Assembly (NCBI GenBank): GCA_016931225.1
Contig: JAFGFE010000039.1
Span: 1-64,000 of the forward strand
Source of the DNA: Candidatus Zymogenaceae bacterium
GTDB taxonomy: Bacteria; Desulfobacterota; Zymogenia; Zymogenales; Zymogenaceae
Direction: 5' to 3'
DNA length: 64,000 nt
The notes under the pieces are model-generated. The model searched no databases and was not told the origin of the DNA. It worked only from the letters and a program-made list of their open reading frames with translations. Of this stretch, positions 52,613 through 62,937 are shown piece after piece. Each line of letters starts with the position of its first letter. Within the stretch, counting starts at the first letter, position 1. Made by a program: the position numbers and the translations under genes.

Positions 52613-54350
52613 TACTCTCCAGGAGCTTGATTTTCTTTTTGAGGCTTTCAATCTGATAATCTTTATAATAGTGTTCCTCCGGTTTCAGTTCCCAGGCCCG
52701 ATGATACAGATTGAGGGCTTCGGTTCGGTCGCCGAGCCGATACTGGATGTCTCCCAGGTGCTCGTTGAGCATCGGGTCTTCAGGAGAAAGCTCCAGCGCC
52801 CGCTCGAGCTCCTTTTTGGCCTCAGGGTACATTTGTTTTTTGTAATATACCCATCCCAGGCTGTCGATGATGTATCCCTCGTTCGGCATCAGTTCCAGCG
52901 CCCGGGTGATCAGAGTTTCCGCCTCCTCTAGGTTCTTTCCCATATCGGCATAGGTATACCCAAGATAGTTCAGGGCGTCTGCGTTGTCCGGCTCCGCATC
53001 GATGATTTGCTTCATGATCCTGATGGCGCCCTCGGTGTCCCCGGACATATCGAGGATCGCCCCGTAATAAAAGAGATGAGAGGTGTTGTCCGGCTCGAAG
53101 ATTATGGCACGCTTGATAGCCTCGATCGCCGCCGGGTAATCCTTGGCGTCTTCATAGAGCGATGCCAGGATATGGTGGAGGCTCGCATCTTCGGGATTGG
53201 TCTTCAGGGCCTCATTAATGGCCGCGACGGCGTTCTCATAATCCGCCTGCTCCTGATAAATGTACGCGATATGAACGGCGGCGTCGATGAACGCCTCTGA
53301 AATCGGATTGATGGCGCCGAAATGTTCGAGGGCCTGTTCATAGTCCCCGATCTGTTCGTACGTCACACCGAGGTAATACCGTATTTGATCGGCTTCCGGG
53401 TTGGTCTCCAGGATCCGTTCGAACTCCTCGGCGGCGGCCTCGTATCGCTCCATCTCGAAATACGCCAGTCCCAGATGCAGGTGCATTTCACCCTTGTCGG
53501 CGCCGTAGAGCCCCATGGTTTCAAACTCGCGGATGGCGTCCTCAAGGCGGTCGATCTGTATATAGATTCTGGCCAGCCGATCCCTCAGGAGATTGTTTTC
53601 GGGATATATGTTTAATAGTTTCTGAAACGCCTCCGCGGCCCTTTCCAGTTCTCCGGATTCCTCGTATATCAGGCCAAGGCCGATGATTGCGGATTCGTAC
53701 TCCGGATCGACGGCGAGCGCCTTCAGGAAATATCTCTCGGCGGCGTCTTTATCGCCCCGGGTCAGCTCCACCTTGCCCATCTGATAGTAGATATCCGCTG
53801 ATTTCGGATTGTGAAGATGATATCGATTGAGAACGTCCACGGCCTTGTCATACGCCTTCAATTCCGTGTAGAGGGCGGCAAGGTCGATATAGGATACCTG
53901 GTCCTCTGGATTGGCGTCGATGATCTTTTCATACTGGATCACCGCGTTTTCAATATCGCCCATGAGCGTGTACAGCTCGGCCAAAAGGCCGATGGTATCG
54001 GCGTCATCCGGCGCTATCTCCAGCGCCGCTTCCGCCTGTTCCAGGGCGAGGGTCATGTTTCCCACATTGCCGTAGAGTGTGGCAAGCTCGAGCCTCAGGG
54101 CGTGATTGTTCGGGCTGAACCTGACGGCCGTCTCCATTTCTTCCATGGCCCGGGTGAAATCTCCGTCCCACAGGGAAATGCGGGCGCTGATGTAGTAGTA
54201 GTTGGAGATTGATTCCGTTGACAGGAGGGAAGTCGGCTCGATGGACCTGGGTTCAGTCACCGATGTGTCCACACCGGTGGTGGCGCAGGAGACCGAAAGG
54301 ACCAACATTCCAAGGAGAATGAACAACGAAAAAAACTGTCTTCTAATCAT
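52587..54350 (-). CDS. large TPR lipoprotein
   Basis: 587 residues. Lipobox SVSC (Cys at about 22), then some 14 tetratricopeptide repeats (about 50-575), e.g. ALEQAEAALEIAPDDADT, AVIQYEKIIDANPEDQ, AIEAIKRAIIFEPDN. Sits on a membrane facing the periplasm and most likely scaffolds a complex. First gene of the operon with the LolB-like and two more TPR proteins. The order TPR-LolB-like recurs in delta-like genomes, which suggests a role in lipoprotein or lipid traffic. Confidence 0.88.
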   Translation of the reverse strand: MIRRQFFSLFILLGMLVLSVSCATTGVDTSVTEPRSIEPTSLLSTESISNYYYISARISLWDGDFTRAMEEMETAVRFSPNNHALRLELATLYGNVGNMTLALEQAEAALEIAPDDADTIGLLAELYTLMGDIENAVIQYEKIIDANPEDQVSYIDLAALYTELKAYDKAVDVLNRYHLHNPKSADIYYQMGKVELTRGDKDAAERYFLKALAVDPEYESAIIGLGLIYEESGELERAAEAFQKLLNIYPENNLLRDRLARIYIQIDRLEDAIREFETMGLYGADKGEMHLHLGLAYFEMERYEAAAEEFERILETNPEADQIRYYLGVTYEQIGDYEQALEHFGAINPISEAFIDAAVHIAYIYQEQADYENAVAAINEALKTNPEDASLHHILASLYEDAKDYPAAIEAIKRAIIFEPDNTSHLFYYGAILDMSGDTEGAIRIMKQIIDAEPDNADALNYLGYTYADMGKNLEEAETLITRALELMPNEGYIIDSLGWVYYKKQMYPEAKKELERALELSPEDPMLNEHLGDIQYRLGDRTEALNLYHRAWELKPEEHYYKDYQIESLKKKIKLLESNEDIDDLL

Positions 54351-54504
54351 GTGTGATTGCCTTGTGATAGGTGATACGCCTCAGTATATCAGACTCGACA
54401 ATAAGCGTCAATAAATTGTCCCCCGGAGACCGTGCTTTCGAAGACGGGTGTTTTTTGGTACATCTGGCCTGTCGAAACGACGGGGATCTATTCCCTTTCC
54501 GATC

Positions 54505-55833
54505 CTATTCGACCCGGAAAGATGAGAACATCGGGAGGTATGCCCGATTCATCTCGAACAGTTCATTTGTCATCTCCTTTATCTCGGCCAGGGAACAGAC
54601 CGACGCCGTCAGCGGGTCGTGGGCCACGGCGTAAAAAATCAGTGAGGGATCACCGGTGAAATATCCCTGGAGGGCCATCTCCTCCGAAGCGATGTTGATG
54701 TTGTTGAGCGCCGCACACTGGGGCGGCAGGGCGCCCACATGAACCGGGTGGAATCCATCGCGATCGACGAACACCGGAACCTCAACGCACGCCCGATCGG
54801 GCAGATTGGTGATCAGTCCGGTGTTGGGAACATTCCCGTTGAACCGGAATGGTTCGCCACCCAGGTACGCATTGATGATGTACGAGGCGTATTCGTGGCC
54901 GCGGGCAAGATCCAGGGGAGAAGGATCGTCCAGCCATGCGGTGATCTCGTCCTTCCAGCCGGTCTCCCGCTCCAGGTATTCATCGAGGATAAAGGCGTGC
55001 GCCCCCGGATTCCAGCCGGTGCCGGGTGTGCAATAACGCTCGATCAGATCGGGACGCTTTCTGAACCACCAGTTGTATTCAGAGTTGTGGCCGCTTGACT
55101 CGGTGACGTAGTAGCCCAGGTGCAGGAACATCTCGTTTCTGACGATCTCAAAATTATAGATCTCCGGACGGCTCATGGCCTCCCGGATGAGCGGGTAGAC
55201 GTCCCGTCCGTTATGCTCCAGCTTCAGGTACCAGGCCTGGTGGTTGATGCCGGCGCAGAGATAGCGGAGGTCGTCGCTCTCGATGCCTAACAGGAACTCC
55301 ATGCCTCTGGCCGTATCCTGGACGCTGTGGCAGAGTCCCATCACGTGGATTGATGCGGCCCGCTGCATGGCCCGGCACAGCATGGACATCGGATTCGTAT
55401 AGTTGAGAAGGATCGCGTTCGGGCAGAGCCGCTCCATGTCGGCGCAGATATCCAGCATGACCGGGATGGTCCTGAGGGCTCGGAAAATCCCGGCGGGTCC
55501 CCGGGTGTCGCCCACGCAGATGTCCACGCCGTATTTCATCGGTATTTCCACATCGTGACGCCACACGTCGACGCCGCCGGAGAGGATGGTGCATACCACC
55601 GCATCGGCATCCTTGAGGGCCTCGGCCCGATCCATCGTGGCGATGATCCGGGCCGGGTACTTCCCCTCCGTGACGATGCGGTTCACCGCCCGGGTGATGA
55701 AGTCCAGACGCTCGGAATCCGTATCCATCAGGTAGAGTGATGCGTTCTTAAGCCGGGGGAACGTCAGGATATCGTTCACCAGCTTCCTGGTGAATTCGAA
55801 GCTGCCCGCGCCGATAAAGGCGATCTTTGTCAT
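54505..55833 (-). CDS. glycoside hydrolase family 4 (alpha-galactosidase/alpha-glucosidase type)
   Basis: 442 residues from the ATG at 55833 (GGAGG six bases before). NAD-binding opening [19 protein letters not shown], metal ligands in GLCHSVQDT (Cys-His) and [10 protein letters not shown] (His), all GH4 hallmarks. GH4 enzymes use NAD and Mn to oxidise, eliminate and add water across the glycosidic bond in the cytoplasm. MelA-like by the motifs; sugar not fixed. Monocistronic. Confidence 0.93.
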   Translation of the reverse strand: MTKIAFIGAGSFEFTRKLVNDILTFPRLKNASLYLMDTDSERLDFITRAVNRIVTEGKYPARIIATMDRAEALKDADAVVCTILSGGVDVWRHDVEIPMKYGVDICVGDTRGPAGIFRALRTIPVMLDICADMERLCPNAILLNYTNPMSMLCRAMQRAASIHVMGLCHSVQDTARGMEFLLGIESDDLRYLCAGINHQAWYLKLEHNGRDVYPLIREAMSRPEIYNFEIVRNEMFLHLGYYVTESSGHNSEYNWWFRKRPDLIERYCTPGTGWNPGAHAFILDEYLERETGWKDEITAWLDDPSPLDLARGHEYASYIINAYLGGEPFRFNGNVPNTGLITNLPDRACVEVPVFVDRDGFHPVHVGALPPQCAALNNINIASEEMALQGYFTGDPSLIFYAVAHDPLTASVCSLAEIKEMTNELFEMNRAYLPMFSSFRVE

Positions 55834-56053
55834 GACGGCCTCCACAGGATGATGGAAAAAGAAAGAGGCGTGTTTTTATATTACAGTATGAGAGTACGTG
55901 TTTCTCTTCTGTGCGTCAACGTGAAAATTGCTGCCGTCGTACATGTCGGCCCTCCCGGCGGCCGGAAACAACGGCAAAATCCACACTATCGGGCGAATAT
56001 GCACTTTTTTAGGCGTAATTTTACGAAAAAAGTAATAAAAAAATATATTTTTC

Positions 56054-56082
56054 TTGACATCGGGTGCGTATGTGTTTAGAGT
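56054..56082 (+). promoter_or_regulatory. promoter of the division/cell-wall cluster
   Basis: TTGACA (56054-56059), 17-base spacer, TAGAGT (56077-56082). The MraZ-type repeats begin inside the -10 box. The leader to mraZ is about 370 bases. Confidence 0.55.
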
Positions 56083-56120
56083 GGGATAAAGTGGGATTAA
56101 GGGGTATAAAAGGGTATTCA
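56081..56120 (+). promoter_or_regulatory. MraZ box: four 10-base direct repeats
   Basis: Four ten-base units with GGG at a fixed place: GTGGGATAAA, GTGGGATTAA, GGGGTATAAA, AGGGTATTCA. The fixed ten-base period matches the repeated TGGGN/GTGGG boxes MraZ binds in other bacteria. Overlaps the -10 box of the cluster promoter, so MraZ is expected to repress its own operon. Confidence 0.7.
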
Positions 56121-56458
56121 AATACCATACATTGGCATGAAGGGGTGTGAAGTGGCGCCCGGATGCACGGGAGCGGTGGGGTGGGGAACGCGGTGGCTTT
56201 GAGCGCCATTCATCGCGGCTGATACATCTATGCGACGGGGGAGGAATGCGGGTGCTTCCGGGTTCCAAATGGTTGTATCGCATTATGATATACCGTTATA
56301 CGGGGTTTTTTACCACGCGGAGCACACCGCGGACACATATAACGGGGTCGATGGTGGGAGATATACGTCAAAGAGCCGGGGTAACAGGGGAGGCGGTGGG
56401 ATGAAATCCCACGGACGGGCGAAGGGCCTGCCCGTGGCGTGTGGCCCGGGGACGAATG

Positions 56459-56890
56459 ATGTTTCGAGGTAATTTCGAACATACGATCGATCAGAAGGGG
56501 AGACTGAGCATCCCCTCGCGCTTTCGCGAGCTGCTCCGGGAGCACTACGAGGAGAAGTTCATCGTCACCCGTTCGGAAAACTGCCTGGTCGCATATCCCG
56601 AGGTGGAATGGGTGAAGCTGGAAAAACGGATATCCCAGCTCCCCCAGCTGGATAAAAACGCCAAGGCCGTCATGCGGTTTCTGGTATCATCCGCGACCGA
56701 ATGCCCCGTGGACAAGCAGGGGCGTATCCTCATACCCCAGTATCTGAGAAACCACGCCGGTTTGGAAAAAGACGTCGTCCTGGCGGGCATGATAGACAAG
56801 GTCGAAATTTGGGCCAAGGATCGCTGGGAAAAGGAGATGTCCGAGACGTCGGAACAGTTCGGGGAGCTGGGCGGAACGCTGGGGATTTAG
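56459..56890 (+). CDS. mraZ: transcriptional regulator MraZ
   Basis: 143 residues, typical length. Two SpoVT-AbrB-like halves, starting MFRGNFEHTIDQKGRLSIP and VDKQGRILIPQYLR. First gene of the division cluster and, by family, a repressor of it. GGGGA lies six bases before the ATG at 56459; an ATG three bases earlier and a GTG at 56441 are alternatives. Confidence 0.95.
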   Translation: MFRGNFEHTIDQKGRLSIPSRFRELLREHYEEKFIVTRSENCLVAYPEVEWVKLEKRISQLPQLDKNAKAVMRFLVSSATECPVDKQGRILIPQYLRNHAGLEKDVVLAGMIDKVEIWAKDRWEKEMSETSEQFGELGGTLGI

Positions 56891-56896
56891 GATGTC

Positions 56897-57838
56897 ATGG
56901 GAGTGATCCACCGACCCGTTATGACCGACGAGGTGATCTGTCATCTCGGAATTCAGGAAAACGGCGTCTACTTCGACGGCACGGTGGGCACCGGGGGCCA
57001 TGCCCGGGCGATACTTGATGCGGGATCGGAGGCACACGATCGGACCCGGGGATGTCTGCTGGTGGGGGTGGATCGGGATCCGATGGCCGTCCGGGAGGCG
57101 CAATCCAGCCTTGAAATGTTCGGCGCACGGGCGAGGGTTCTGCACGCCGAATACGGAGACATAGAAGAGGTCCTTGAAAGCGAGGGTATCGATGCCGTAG
57201 ACGGCATCCTGCTGGACTTGGGAATCGGTTCTCACCAGCTCGAGTCCGACGATCGGGGTTTTTCCATGGAACGCGGCGGTCCCCTGGACATGCGGTACGA
57301 TCCCACGGGCGGCGTCACCGCCCATGAGGTCGTCAACCGATATCCCCAAAAAAAACTGGAGGAGATTATCAGGGAGTACGGAGAAGAGCGCCGCGCCGGG
57401 TCGGTGGCCAGGGCCATTGTGACGGCCCGGGGACGCGGGGCCATCGACAATGCCGAAAATCTCGCCGGAATCGTCCGGGCCGCCGTGACCGGGGGCGGAA
57501 GGTTAAAACGAGGCCGTATCGATCCGGCCACCAGGACCTTTCAGGCGCTGAGAATCTTCGTCAACCGGGAGCTTGAGCGGATCGAGGAATTCATACCCCG
57601 GGGGGCGGCGTGTCTGAAGGGGGACGGTCGCATGGCGATTATCTCGTTTCATTCCCTGGAGGATCGCATCGTCAAGTTTTCCTTCCGGGCATTGGCCGGG
57701 ACAACTCCTGATGCAGGTGCGGACTATCGGATCCTTACCAAGAAGCCGCTGGTCCCCACGACCCGGGAACAACGGGAGAACCCCCGGTCCCGCAGCGCGA
57801 AGATGCGACTCCTCATGAGGGCGAACAATGGGCATTGA
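56897..57838 (+). CDS. rsmH: 16S rRNA (cytosine-1402-N4)-methyltransferase
   Basis: 313 residues. RPVMTDEVICHL, FDGTVGTGGHARAIL (SAM site), LLDLGIGSHQLES, RTFQALRIFVNREL and ISFHSLEDRIVK form the MraW/RsmH signature. Six bases after mraZ. The end overlaps the next gene by 11 bases. Confidence 0.96.
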   Translation: MGVIHRPVMTDEVICHLGIQENGVYFDGTVGTGGHARAILDAGSEAHDRTRGCLLVGVDRDPMAVREAQSSLEMFGARARVLHAEYGDIEEVLESEGIDAVDGILLDLGIGSHQLESDDRGFSMERGGPLDMRYDPTGGVTAHEVVNRYPQKKLEEIIREYGEERRAGSVARAIVTARGRGAIDNAENLAGIVRAAVTGGGRLKRGRIDPATRTFQALRIFVNRELERIEEFIPRGAACLKGDGRMAIISFHSLEDRIVKFSFRALAGTTPDAGADYRILTKKPLVPTTREQRENPRSRSAKMRLLMRANNGH

Positions 57839-58163
57839 CAGCGTGTCATATGGAGAGGCCGTCAGGGTCAGGCAGCAGTCCAAGGAGCGTCAGCGTCGAT
57901 TCCTGCTTCTGGTCATACCGCCGTTGATTTCGGCTTTGATGATCGCGGCGAGCCTCTCCTTCTATCTCTGGACCCGGGTGTCGGTGGTGACGGTGGGGTA
58001 TGACCTGAGCGCATTGAAGACCACGCGTGTCGCCCTGATACAGAAGAACAGGGAGCTTCGTATTCAACTGGATACCATGATTACGCCCGGCGAGCTCGAG
58101 CGAATCGGAAAGGAGATGGGCTTGATCTATCCCGAGCAGGATCAGATTATCCCTTTGAGATAG
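57828..58163 (+). CDS. ftsL: cell division protein FtsL-like
   Basis: 111 residues. One membrane helix (about 26-48) and a short periplasmic coiled coil (LIQKNRELRIQLDTMITPGE, GLIYPEQDQIIPLR). Size, topology and place between rsmH and ftsI identify it as FtsL although the sequence itself is not conserved. Coupled to rsmH by overlap. Confidence 0.85.
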   Translation: MGIDSVSYGEAVRVRQQSKERQRRFLLLVIPPLISALMIAASLSFYLWTRVSVVTVGYDLSALKTTRVALIQKNRELRIQLDTMITPGELERIGKEMGLIYPEQDQIIPLR

Positions 58164-58179
58164 TATCCGGAAACAGGCC

Positions 58180-59982
58180 ATGAAACGCTATAACACAGCA
58201 CGAACCGATAACGAAAAGGCATCGGCGGCGAGGCTTCGAACCTGGCGAAACATGCGCATCGGGTTCATCATGCTGGTGTTTCTGCTCATGTTCGGAGTGG
58301 TGGTTGTGCGCCTGTTCAACCTGATGCTTCTCAATCGAGACAAGCTCTATTCCCTGGCGGAAAAGCAGCATCGTGTCATATCCACTTACATTACCAAGCG
58401 GGGAAACATTTTCGATACCAATGGTATCGACCTGGCGGTGAGCCTTGAGATGGATTCGATCTACGCCTGCCCCTACAAGGTAGAGGACCTGCAGTCCGAG
58501 GCGACGCTGGTTTCCGATGTCGTATCCATCGACCGGGACTCTCTTGTGAGGAAACTCTCTTCAGACAAGAACTTCGTGTGGGTCAAGCGTCGGGCCAATC
58601 CCTCAATCGTGTCTATGCTCGATGAAAAGGACCTGGACAGCATCGGTTATGTGAAGGAGGATAAGAGGTTTTATCCTCACGGTAACCTCGCCGGCGCGGT
58701 CATCGGTTTTGTGGGGACGGATAATCGAGGTCTGGCCGGTCTCGAATACGAGATGGATGATTACCTCCGCAGCACCGTGAGCCACTATATTGCCATCAAA
58801 GACGCCTCCGGACACAAGCTCTTCGAGGTGGATCCCTCAAAGGCCCCGGCGCTGAAGAACTACGACCTGACCCTGACGCTGGATATCTATATTCAGCATA
58901 TCGCGGAACGGGAGCTGGCCCGGGGGGTGGAGAAGACCGGCGCCCTGGGGGGCTGTGCCGTTGTGATGGACCCGAAAACCGGCGAGGTGCTGGCAATGGC
59001 CGGGTACCCGGGATATGACCCGAACCGTTTTCTTGATTCACCCCAGGAGAACTGGCGAAACAAGGCGGTATCGTGGAACTTCGAGCCCGGATCGACCTTC
59101 AAGATTTTCCTCGCGGCGGGGGTGCTGGAGTACGGCGTGGCGGCGGTCGATGACGTGTTCGACTGTGAGGGCGGCTCCTTCGATGTCAGCACGGTGAAAT
59201 TTACGGACCACGAATCAGGATTCGGTCTGCTGTCCGTTTCGGACATCATCACCCATTCCAGCAATATCGGCGCGGTGAAACTGGGGCTTCTCATGGGAAG
59301 CGACCGCTATTATCATACCATGAGCTCGTTCGGATTCGGCGATTATACCGACATCACCCTTCCGGGGGAGGAAAAGGGGATGATCTCCGATCCGTCGGTG
59401 TGGAACGAGGTGGACCTGGCGGCGGCATCCTTCGGCCACGGCCTGTCCGTCACCCCGCTGCAGTTGATCGCCGCCACCGCGGCCATCGCCAACGGCGGCG
59501 AGCTGATGAAGCCGTATATCGTAAAAGAGATCGGCACAGGAGACGAATCCATTTTCACCGCCGAACCTGAGGTCACCCGGCGAGTGATCAGCGAAGAGAC
59601 GGCAAATCTCGTGATGGAGATGATGGAGCGGGTGGTTAGGGAGGGGACCGGGACCGAGGCTGTGGTGGAGGGTTTTCGGGTGGCGGGGAAAACCGGAACG
59701 GCCCAGATCTTCGACCCCGCCACCGGCACCTATTCGGATACGGAATACAACTCGTCGTTTGTGGGGGTCATCCCCGCGGACGACCCGAAGCTGGTCATCC
59801 TTGTGGTGCTCGAGCAGCCCAAGACCAGCATATACGGCGGTGACGTGGCGGCGCCGGTGTTTTCGGCCATCGCCGCGTCGACCATGTATTATCTCGGGGA
59901 ATATCCCGAATATCTCTACGCCCGGGGAGACACCCTCACGTCACCGGACGGGGAGGGGCGTGAGCCTGTGGTGCTGCCATGA
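58180..59982 (+). CDS. ftsI: peptidoglycan transpeptidase FtsI (PBP3)
   Basis: 600 residues. N-terminal membrane helix (about 25-47), dimerisation domain, then transpeptidase motifs EPGSTFKIF (SxxK), HSSNIG (SxN) and KTGTAQ. It builds septal peptidoglycan in the periplasm. No PASTA domain. Sixteen bases after ftsL, and its stop overlaps murE by four bases. Confidence 0.95.
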   Translation: MKRYNTARTDNEKASAARLRTWRNMRIGFIMLVFLLMFGVVVVRLFNLMLLNRDKLYSLAEKQHRVISTYITKRGNIFDTNGIDLAVSLEMDSIYACPYKVEDLQSEATLVSDVVSIDRDSLVRKLSSDKNFVWVKRRANPSIVSMLDEKDLDSIGYVKEDKRFYPHGNLAGAVIGFVGTDNRGLAGLEYEMDDYLRSTVSHYIAIKDASGHKLFEVDPSKAPALKNYDLTLTLDIYIQHIAERELARGVEKTGALGGCAVVMDPKTGEVLAMAGYPGYDPNRFLDSPQENWRNKAVSWNFEPGSTFKIFLAAGVLEYGVAAVDDVFDCEGGSFDVSTVKFTDHESGFGLLSVSDIITHSSNIGAVKLGLLMGSDRYYHTMSSFGFGDYTDITLPGEEKGMISDPSVWNEVDLAAASFGHGLSVTPLQLIAATAAIANGGELMKPYIVKEIGTGDESIFTAEPEVTRRVISEETANLVMEMMERVVREGTGTEAVVEGFRVAGKTGTAQIFDPATGTYSDTEYNSSFVGVIPADDPKLVILVVLEQPKTSIYGGDVAAPVFSAIAASTMYYLGEYPEYLYARGDTLTSPDGEGREPVVLP

Positions 59983-61505
59983 AGCTGTCGCAATTGATCA
60001 AGGATATTGAGGTTGTCTCCATACACGGAGATGTGGATGTGGAGATTACCGATATCCAGTATGATTCGCGCCTGGTCACGCCGGGAAGCCTCTTTGCGGC
60101 TCTCACAGGCTTCACCACCGACGGTCACCGATTTCTGCCCCAGGCGGCGGAAAACGGCGCCAAAGCGGTACTTGTGGGCCGGGACGTGGACACGAATGGC
60201 ATGACCGTCGTTCGGGTGGCCGATACCCGATCGGCCCTCGGCCGTGCGGCCCAGATTTTTTTCGATGAGCCGTCGACCGGGATGTTTCTGGCGGGGATCA
60301 CCGGGACCAACGGTAAGACCACCGTGGCGCTGATACTGGAGGGGATGTTTCTTGAGGCGGGATTCACCCCGGGGGTGATCGGCACCATCAGCTACCGATA
60401 TGGGGACACATCGATCACTCCCCCCCATACCACGCCCCAGGCCCTGGACCTGATCAGGCTGCTGGCGGACATGCGGGATTATGGCGTGACCCACGTGTCG
60501 ATGGAGGTGTCCTCCCACGCCCTAGACCAGGGGCGGGCCGACACCTGCAGGTTCGATACGGCGATCTTTACGAATCTGACCCAGGATCACCTCGACTATC
60601 ACGGCGACATGGAGACCTATTTCGACAGCAAGGCCCGCTTTTTCCGTGAAATCGCCGGCAGGGGAAAGGAGACCGTCAGCGTTGTCAACATCGATGATGA
60701 ATGGGGACGGCGGCTGGCCGGGGAGATAAAGGAGGGACTGGTCACCTACGGATTCAAGAATACCGCGGATATCTCCATCCGGGCCCACCGGGCGGACATG
60801 GAGGGCGTCCGGGGAGAGATTATAACGCCCCGCGGCTCGTTCGCCTTCGCCTCGAACCTCCTGGGCGTTCACAACATATATAATATTATGGCCGCCGTCG
60901 GCGGCGCCCTGGCGGCGGACATCCCGCTTCCGGTCATCTCCCGGTCTCTGGGGAGAAGAATCGTGGTGCCGGGTCGCCTGGAGGCGGTTGATCGGGGGCA
61001 GGACTTCCTGGTGCTGATCGATTACGCCCATACCGACGACGCTTTAAAAAACGTGATCTCAACCCTCAGGCCCCTGACCGCAGGACGCCTGATCACCCTG
61101 TTCGGATGCGGCGGTGACAGGGACAAGAAAAAGCGCCCGCTGATGGCACGGGCCGCGGCGGAGCTGAGCCACCAGGTCATCGTGACGTCGGACAACCCCC
61201 GAACGGAGGACCCGAACGACATTATCGAGGATATCCTGGCGGGTTTTGAGGGCGTCGATATGTTCCGTGTGGAACCGGACAGCCACCGCTGGGACGTGGA
61301 CGATAAGGTGTATACGGTGCTTTCGGACAGGCGGGAGGCCATCGCGTTCGCCGTCAATCTCGCCCGGCCTGGGGATATCGTCCTGATCGCCGGGAAGGGC
61401 CATGAGGACTACCAGATCATCGGCACCACGAAGTATCCCTTCGACGACAGAGTGGAGGCGGCCCGATGCCTGGACGACCGATTGAAGGGGGGAGCGGGTG
61501 GTTGA
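59979..61505 (+). CDS. murE: UDP-MurNAc-tripeptide synthetase MurE
   Basis: 508 residues. ATP site GITGTNGKTTVALILEGM; the C-terminal SDNPRTEDP has the DNPR motif of enzymes that add meso-diaminopimelate, predicting a DAP-type wall. Cytoplasmic ligase. Overlaps ftsI by four and murF by eight bases. Confidence 0.97.
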   Translation: MKLSQLIKDIEVVSIHGDVDVEITDIQYDSRLVTPGSLFAALTGFTTDGHRFLPQAAENGAKAVLVGRDVDTNGMTVVRVADTRSALGRAAQIFFDEPSTGMFLAGITGTNGKTTVALILEGMFLEAGFTPGVIGTISYRYGDTSITPPHTTPQALDLIRLLADMRDYGVTHVSMEVSSHALDQGRADTCRFDTAIFTNLTQDHLDYHGDMETYFDSKARFFREIAGRGKETVSVVNIDDEWGRRLAGEIKEGLVTYGFKNTADISIRAHRADMEGVRGEIITPRGSFAFASNLLGVHNIYNIMAAVGGALAADIPLPVISRSLGRRIVVPGRLEAVDRGQDFLVLIDYAHTDDALKNVISTLRPLTAGRLITLFGCGGDRDKKKRPLMARAAAELSHQVIVTSDNPRTEDPNDIIEDILAGFEGVDMFRVEPDSHRWDVDDKVYTVLSDRREAIAFAVNLARPGDIVLIAGKGHEDYQIIGTTKYPFDDRVEAARCLDDRLKGGAGG

Positions 61506-62922
61506 TTCCGCACACATACGGCTCGCCGCGGACGAGATAGCCCGGATGACCGGGGCGGAGCGTATAGGAATTTCGAAGGGGATGGAATGTGTCGGTGTGT
61601 CCACCGATTCAAGGAGCATCGGGCCGGGGGAGCTTTTCGTCGCCCTCGAGGGCGATCGATTTGACGGCCATGACTTCCTCAAAGACGTTACAAAAAGGGG
61701 CGCCGGGGCCGTGTTGATCAAAAGGACGCGCATTGAGAGCCTTCCCCGGGACGTTTGTGCGTTCGCGGTTGACGACACCCTCTTCGCCCTGGGGGAGTTG
61801 GCCCGAGGACACCGGGAGCGGCTTCCCGCACGGGTGGTGGGGATTACCGGCTCCAACGGCAAGACGACCACCAAGGAATTGATATACGACGTGCTATCCC
61901 GGCGCTTTCGCACGGAAAAGAGCCGGGGCAATTTCAACAACCTCATCGGTCTGCCGATGATGCTGCTCTCCATGGATGAAACATGCGAAGTGATCGTGGT
62001 TGAGCTGGGGATGAACACGCCCGGGGAGATGAAGCGGCTGGTTGCCATCGCCGGGCCGGATATCGGCGTCATCACCAACATCGGCCCGGTTCATCTTGAG
62101 GGTGTGGGAAGCATTGAGGGGGTGTACCGGGAGAAGCGTGAGATGTTCCTGGGGCTTCCCGATGACGGCGTCGCGGTTTTCGAGGACGACGGCCCCTTTT
62201 CAGATCGCCTCAGGCGGGATGTGAATACGCGCGCCGTCACCTTCGGATTCGGCCCGGGTGCGGATGTCAGGGCGCAAAACATCGGGGAGCGGGACGACGG
62301 TGCGGCGGATGTGGAGTTCGTCGTGCCGGAAGGCGCCTTTCGCGCGACGTTTCATATCCCCGGCCGCCATAACCTGAAGAACTCCCTTGCGGCGCTGGCC
62401 GTCGGATCGGCCCTGGGGGTGGATACGGACGCCATGAAAGAGGCCGTTGAGGCGTCGCGGCCGGTGTCGATGCGCATGGAGCTTGCCGAGACGAAAGACG
62501 GGGTGATGGTGCTCAACGACACCTACAACGCCAACCCGGTGTCCGTAAAGGCGGCCCTCGAATTCCTGGCCCTGGAATCGAAGAGGCGGGGCGGGCGGCT
62601 TTTAGCCGCCCTGGGGGATATGTTGGAGCTGGGAGACTACGCCCGGGAGGGACACGAGACGGTGGGGGAGACTGCGGCCCGGGAGGGATACGAGAAGCTC
62701 TTCATCCTGGGAGATCATTCGTCGGATGTGGCCCGGGGGGCGGTGCGTGGGGGGATTAAGGAATCGGCGATCAGAATATACGGCAGGGACACCCAGTCGT
62801 CTCTGATCGACGAACTCGTACAAGAGGTTCGTCCCGGCGATCATGTATTGATAAAGGGATCCAGGGGGATGTGCATGGAGCGGGTGGCGAACGCCCTTTT
62901 GGATTCGGACGAGGCCCACTAA
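61498..62922 (+). CDS. murF: UDP-MurNAc-tripeptide--D-Ala-D-Ala ligase MurF
   Basis: 474 residues. ATP site VGITGSNGKTTTKELIYDV, NFNNLIGLPM and LNDTYNANPVSVKAALE are the Mur-ligase marks. Adds D-Ala-D-Ala to the tripeptide. GTG start overlapping the end of murE. Confidence 0.96.
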   Translation: MVDSAHIRLAADEIARMTGAERIGISKGMECVGVSTDSRSIGPGELFVALEGDRFDGHDFLKDVTKRGAGAVLIKRTRIESLPRDVCAFAVDDTLFALGELARGHRERLPARVVGITGSNGKTTTKELIYDVLSRRFRTEKSRGNFNNLIGLPMMLLSMDETCEVIVVELGMNTPGEMKRLVAIAGPDIGVITNIGPVHLEGVGSIEGVYREKREMFLGLPDDGVAVFEDDGPFSDRLRRDVNTRAVTFGFGPGADVRAQNIGERDDGAADVEFVVPEGAFRATFHIPGRHNLKNSLAALAVGSALGVDTDAMKEAVEASRPVSMRMELAETKDGVMVLNDTYNANPVSVKAALEFLALESKRRGGRLLAALGDMLELGDYAREGHETVGETAAREGYEKLFILGDHSSDVARGAVRGGIKESAIRIYGRDTQSSLIDELVQEVRPGDHVLIKGSRGMCMERVANALLDSDEAH

Positions 62923-62937
62923 CAAGAAGGGGAATAT

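Larger units (their letters stand above)
55834..56458. other. long mraZ leader with promoter and MraZ box
   Basis: About 620 bases between the GH4 gene and mraZ. The promoter and MraZ repeats are listed separately. Downstream of them are over 330 bases of untranslated leader without a gene I can support. Confidence 0.5.
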
